DNA of 7,247 nucleotides from Candidatus Hydrogenedentes bacterium CG07_land_8_20_14_0_80_42_17. GTDB lineage: Bacteria; UBA8481. Under the pieces are notes generated by a model. It was not told where the DNA came from and made no database searches. It was given only the letters and a program-made list of their open reading frames with translations. The number at the start of each line of letters is the position of its first letter. Position 1 is the stretch's first letter. Below, one piece after another: positions 5,382 to 7,247 of this stretch. The position numbers and the translations under genes were made by a program. The stretch covers positions 1 to 7,247 of the forward strand of contig PEWQ01000017.1 in NCBI GenBank assembly GCA_002780065.1, written 5' to 3'.

Positions 5382-6899
5382 GTGACTGAAAAAAAACGGG
5401 GACTTGGAAAGAACGCAATCTTGATGAGCGTCGGAGTTTTTTTTTCAAGACTTACCGGATTATTCAGAGAACAATCTTTCGCTTTTCTTTTCGGAACTTC
5501 TCCTGCGACTCAAGCTTTCGTTGTAGCATTTAGACTCCCTAATTTTTTTCGAGACATTCTAGCCGAAAATATTGCTTCAGCCGCGTTTCTTCCAACTTAT
5601 GTAGGCATTAGAGAAAAGAAAGGCAAAAAAGAATCTTGTAATTTTGCTAATGCAGTATTCAGCATGGTTCTGACGGCATCTGCGGCGATTTCAATAATTG
5701 GAATTTTTTTAGCTTTTCCTCTTTGCAGATTTATTGCGCCTGGCTTTGCGGAGGATCTTTCTAAATTTAATTTAACCGTATCTTTGACTAGATGGCTCTT
5801 TCCATTTTTAACCTTAATCTCAATTGCCGCTTTTTTTCAAGCTATTCAGAATGCCGAGAATAAATTTTTTGTTCCGGCAGTCTCAACTGCAGTATTGAAT
5901 ATTGTTTTCATTATTTTCGGATGGCAGTTATCTAGAATTACAGATCCTCCAATTTTAGGAATGGCATTCGGAGCGCTACTTGGCGGCGCGGCAACGGTTT
6001 TATTTCTCGCACCCGGGTATTTGAAATCTATTGGTCATATCAAACTCATTAATTTTTGGAGACGGCCGGATATTCTAGAAATGCTTAAACTCGCGGTGCC
6101 GGTAGTAATTGGAGTTTCTGCTACGAATGTAAATGTGCTTGTAAACACGTTTATGGCATCTCTGAGCGAGGATGGTGCGATTGCATTTTTGAACTTCAGT
6201 TATCGGATTATGCATCTTCCGCTCGGTTTGATTGCAGTGAGCCTTGGTACTGTTGCTTTGCCTTCGCTCTCGAGATCGTTTGCCGGTGACAATGTGTCTG
6301 AGTTCAGAAAAACGCTTAGCACGAGCATGTCTTATTCGAGCAGATACGCGATTCCTGCGGCAGTTGGATTGATTTTTTTGGGAAAAGAGATTGTCGAAGC
6401 GCTTTACGGCTACGGAAGATTTACATCTTCGGATATTGCGAAGACCGCTTTTGCGCTTTCTGCCTATTCATTCGGAATACCTGCTTTTTCTTTGAACAGA
6501 ATTCTTGCGCCGGCTTTTTATGCGCGAAAAGAACCTAAAGTTCCGGTCAAGTTCGGAATAGTATCAGTATGCGTAAACATAATTTTAAATCTTCTGGCGC
6601 TTTATTTCGAATTAGGCGCTTTTGGAATTGCGCTTTCTGCATCTATTGCAGGCTATTTGCAGACGTTTATGCTTGCTATTGCAATGCGAAACCGTATAGG
6701 AAGATTCGAAGGTAAAAAATTATTGAGGCAAATGTTTGCGATAATTGCAGGTTGCGTTGTGATGAGCATGTGGTTTTTTCTGAGCGATTTATTTTCCATT
6801 CACTTTGTGATTCTAAAACTTTCAGTGGATATTATTTCAGGAACTTTGCTGTATTTGTTATCTGAAAAGATTATTCGGGAACAGGTATTAAGTTGTTAA
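5382..6899 (+). CDS. murJ: lipid II flippase MurJ (MviN family, MOP superfamily)
   Basis: A 505-residue polytopic inner-membrane protein, the usual MurJ length with about 13-14 hydrophobic segments. It moves the peptidoglycan precursor lipid II from the cytoplasmic to the outer face. Recognisable stretches: 'FFSRLTGLFRE' (20-30), 'TQAFVVAFRLPNFFRD' (43-58), 'SAAFLPTYV' (66-74), 'APGF' (119-122), 'FSYRIMHLPLGLIAVSLGT' (272-290), 'ALPSLSRSF' (292-300) and 'LAPAFYARKEPKVPVKFGI' (375-393). By alignment in my head to E. coli MurJ, the cavity arginines R18, R24, R52 and R270 are kept as R23, R29, R57 and R275. D25 becomes E30 and D39 becomes Q44. Most of the charged transport core is intact, so function is expected; the Gln may be a lineage trait. 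It starts with GTG after GGAG. No clear terminator lies between the GAF gene and murJ, so read-through is possible. Family assignment is firm. Confidence 0.95.
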   Translation: MTEKKRGLGKNAILMSVGVFFSRLTGLFREQSFAFLFGTSPATQAFVVAFRLPNFFRDILAENIASAAFLPTYVGIREKKGKKESCNFANAVFSMVLTASAAISIIGIFLAFPLCRFIAPGFAEDLSKFNLTVSLTRWLFPFLTLISIAAFFQAIQNAENKFFVPAVSTAVLNIVFIIFGWQLSRITDPPILGMAFGALLGGAATVLFLAPGYLKSIGHIKLINFWRRPDILEMLKLAVPVVIGVSATNVNVLVNTFMASLSEDGAIAFLNFSYRIMHLPLGLIAVSLGTVALPSLSRSFAGDNVSEFRKTLSTSMSYSSRYAIPAAVGLIFLGKEIVEALYGYGRFTSSDIAKTAFALSAYSFGIPAFSLNRILAPAFYARKEPKVPVKFGIVSVCVNIILNLLALYFELGAFGIALSASIAGYLQTFMLAIAMRNRIGRFEGKKLLRQMFAIIAGCVVMSMWFFLSDLFSIHFVILKLSVDIISGTLLYLLSEKIIREQVLSC

Positions 6900-6963
6900 A
6901 ATATTTTTAAAACTATCTACTCTATTTTCCCTCTCTCGATGAAGGTGTTATTATTGGTCACAA

Positions 6964-6985
6964 GCACAGACGATGGTATCTGTGC
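6964..6985 (+). repeat. 7-bp perfect hairpin downstream of murJ
   Basis: GCACAGA (6964-6970) pairs perfectly with TCTGTGC (6979-6985) across an 8-nt loop. There is no T-run on the + side, so intrinsic termination of murJ is doubtful. It may protect the murJ mRNA 3' end, help a factor-dependent terminator or be chance. Confidence 0.4.
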
Positions 6986-7000
6986 CTCCAAGGCGTCTCC

Positions 7001-7035
7001 CTTTGCAATGTTATTAAAAATTTGAAATTGCAAAG
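7001..7035 (+). repeat. 9-bp inverted repeat
   Basis: CTTTGCAAT (7001-7009) and ATTGCAAAG (7027-7035) are exact reverse complements separated by 17 nt of A/T-rich sequence. The right arm runs directly into the tandem TGCAAAG repeat. Confidence 0.5.
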
Positions 7036-7044
7036 TGCAAAGTG
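7029..7044 (+). repeat. tandem 7-mer TGCAAAG x2
   Basis: TGCAAAG at 7029-7035 and again at 7036-7042, followed by TG. Two perfect units with a partial third, bridging the two inverted repeats. Likely slippage-prone intergenic sequence. Confidence 0.5.
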
Positions 7045-7075
7045 AAAATTTTATTTTTCCAATTTTCATTTTTCA
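7041..7075 (+). terminator. weak AT-rich hairpin with T-run, possible terminator
   Basis: AGTGAAAATT (7041-7050) pairs with AATTTTCATT (7061-7070) using one G-U pair, across a 10-nt loop, and T residues continue right after the stem. The geometry resembles an intrinsic terminator, but the stem is nearly all A/T and thus weak. It could end the murJ transcript about 170 nt past its stop. Confidence 0.25.
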
Positions 7076-7099
7076 ATTATTTCACAATCGGAGGAGAGA

Positions 7100-7189
7100 G
7101 TGATTTGTCCGAAATGCGGCGGACAGATGATAAATGTCCGGGAGATAATCGGAGTTTACAGAATCAGACGTCGAGGTCGGGCACCATAA
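7100..7189 (+). CDS. 29-codon zinc-ribbon mini-ORF, NrdR-like N-terminus (likely remnant)
   Basis: GTG at 7100 follows GGAGG (7090-7094) by 5 nt, a proper initiation site. The product starts MICPKCGGQ and ends IRRRGRAP, stopping at TAA 7187-7189. It has one CPxC zinc knuckle and an arginine triplet 16 residues later. Full NrdR regulators and related zinc ribbons begin with CPxC, then 'RRRR.C' and a second CxxC. Here the second cysteine pair is missing, and neither other forward frame downstream supplies one before the window ends. A single knuckle cannot form a complete four-cysteine site in one chain. It may be a gene cut down by frameshift or deletion, a micro-protein that dimerises around zinc, or a chance frame. 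The NrdR resemblance is weak and from memory. Confidence 0.35.
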   Translation: MICPKCGGQMINVREIIGVYRIRRRGRAP

Positions 7190-7247
7190 AATAACGCCGC
7201 AGAGTCAGGCACAAAATTGAGAAAAAAATATTTCAAAATAATTTTTA
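7190..7247. other. tail of the window, nothing recognised
   Basis: Fifty-eight bases, increasingly A/T-rich toward the end, with no usable reading frame or strong fold on either strand. Any further gene would begin outside the window. Confidence 0.5.

Larger units (their letters stand above)
6900..7099. other. AT-rich non-coding stretch after murJ with nested inverted repeats
   Basis: I see no convincing gene here. A 28-codon frame from ATG 6939 to TGA 7025 begins MKVLLLVTSTDDG but has no SD. The stretch contains a GC-containing hairpin (6964-6985) and, from ~7001, a very A/T-rich patch with two further inverted repeats and a short tandem repeat, listed separately. No strong terminator with a proper T-run follows murJ. 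The nearest is an all-A/T fold, TTAAAA-TAT-TTTTAA, at 6896-6910 overlapping the stop codon. Confidence 0.6.

Noticed and set aside
6964-6985. Hairpin as an intrinsic terminator of murJ
   Set aside because: The 7-bp stem is perfect, but no T-run follows on the + strand. Kept only as a repeat.
6939-7025. 28-codon frame starting MKVLLLVTSTDDG after murJ
   Set aside because: There is no Shine-Dalgarno site, a hairpin lies inside it, and it ends in the AT-rich repeat zone. Only the hydrophobic start looks gene-like, which is not enough.
7029-7044. Start of a CRISPR array
   Set aside because: Units of 7 nt without spacers; CRISPR repeats are longer and separated by unique spacers.

Overview
The window is a compact stretch of an AT-leaning bacterial chromosome (roughly 40% GC by eye). 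Five protein genes all read on the + strand: a membrane PAS sensor-like protein, a Ppx/GppA-family phosphatase, a tRNA-dihydrouridine synthase (Dus), a membrane-anchored multi-GAF protein with a decayed GGDEF domain, and the lipid II flippase MurJ. MurJ implies a peptidoglycan-making, non-parasitic type of cell. No tRNA, rRNA, CRISPR array, transposase or phage gene was seen. The lineage cannot be fixed from the sequence. The MurJ N-terminus has 'TQAFVVAFRLPN..RD' where proteobacterial MurJ has 'TDAFFVAFK.PN..RR'. From memory, a Gln at this place occurs in uncultured phyla such as Omnitrophota or Elusimicrobiota, so that placement is a weak guess only.

Layout: bases 1-124 hold a GC-rich patch (possibly the tail of an upstream gene), a candidate promoter and a strong Shine-Dalgarno (SD) site. 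Bases 125-2940 form a tight cluster: the PAS protein and the Ppx/GppA gene are 1 nt apart, and Ppx/GppA overlaps dus by up to 38 nt, so these three are probably one transcript with coupled translation. A 143-nt spacer (2941-3083) carries two perfect odd-centred palindromes and is the likely control region for the GAF gene (3084-5312). After 69 nt comes murJ (5382-6899), with a GTG start. The last 348 nt (6900-7247) are mostly non-coding and AT-rich, with several inverted repeats, plus one well-initiated 29-codon reading frame encoding a half zinc-ribbon.

How the genes may work together: Dus (tRNA modification) and MurJ (cell-wall export) are housekeeping. The PAS protein, the Ppx/GppA enzyme (polyphosphate or (p)ppGpp turnover) and the GAF/degenerate-GGDEF protein all look like sensing or nucleotide-stress functions. 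Two of them have the sensory part but lack a working output domain: the PAS protein ends before any histidine-kinase domain, and the GGDEF-like domain has lost its catalytic residues. That pattern, not a clearly new system, is the most notable thing here.
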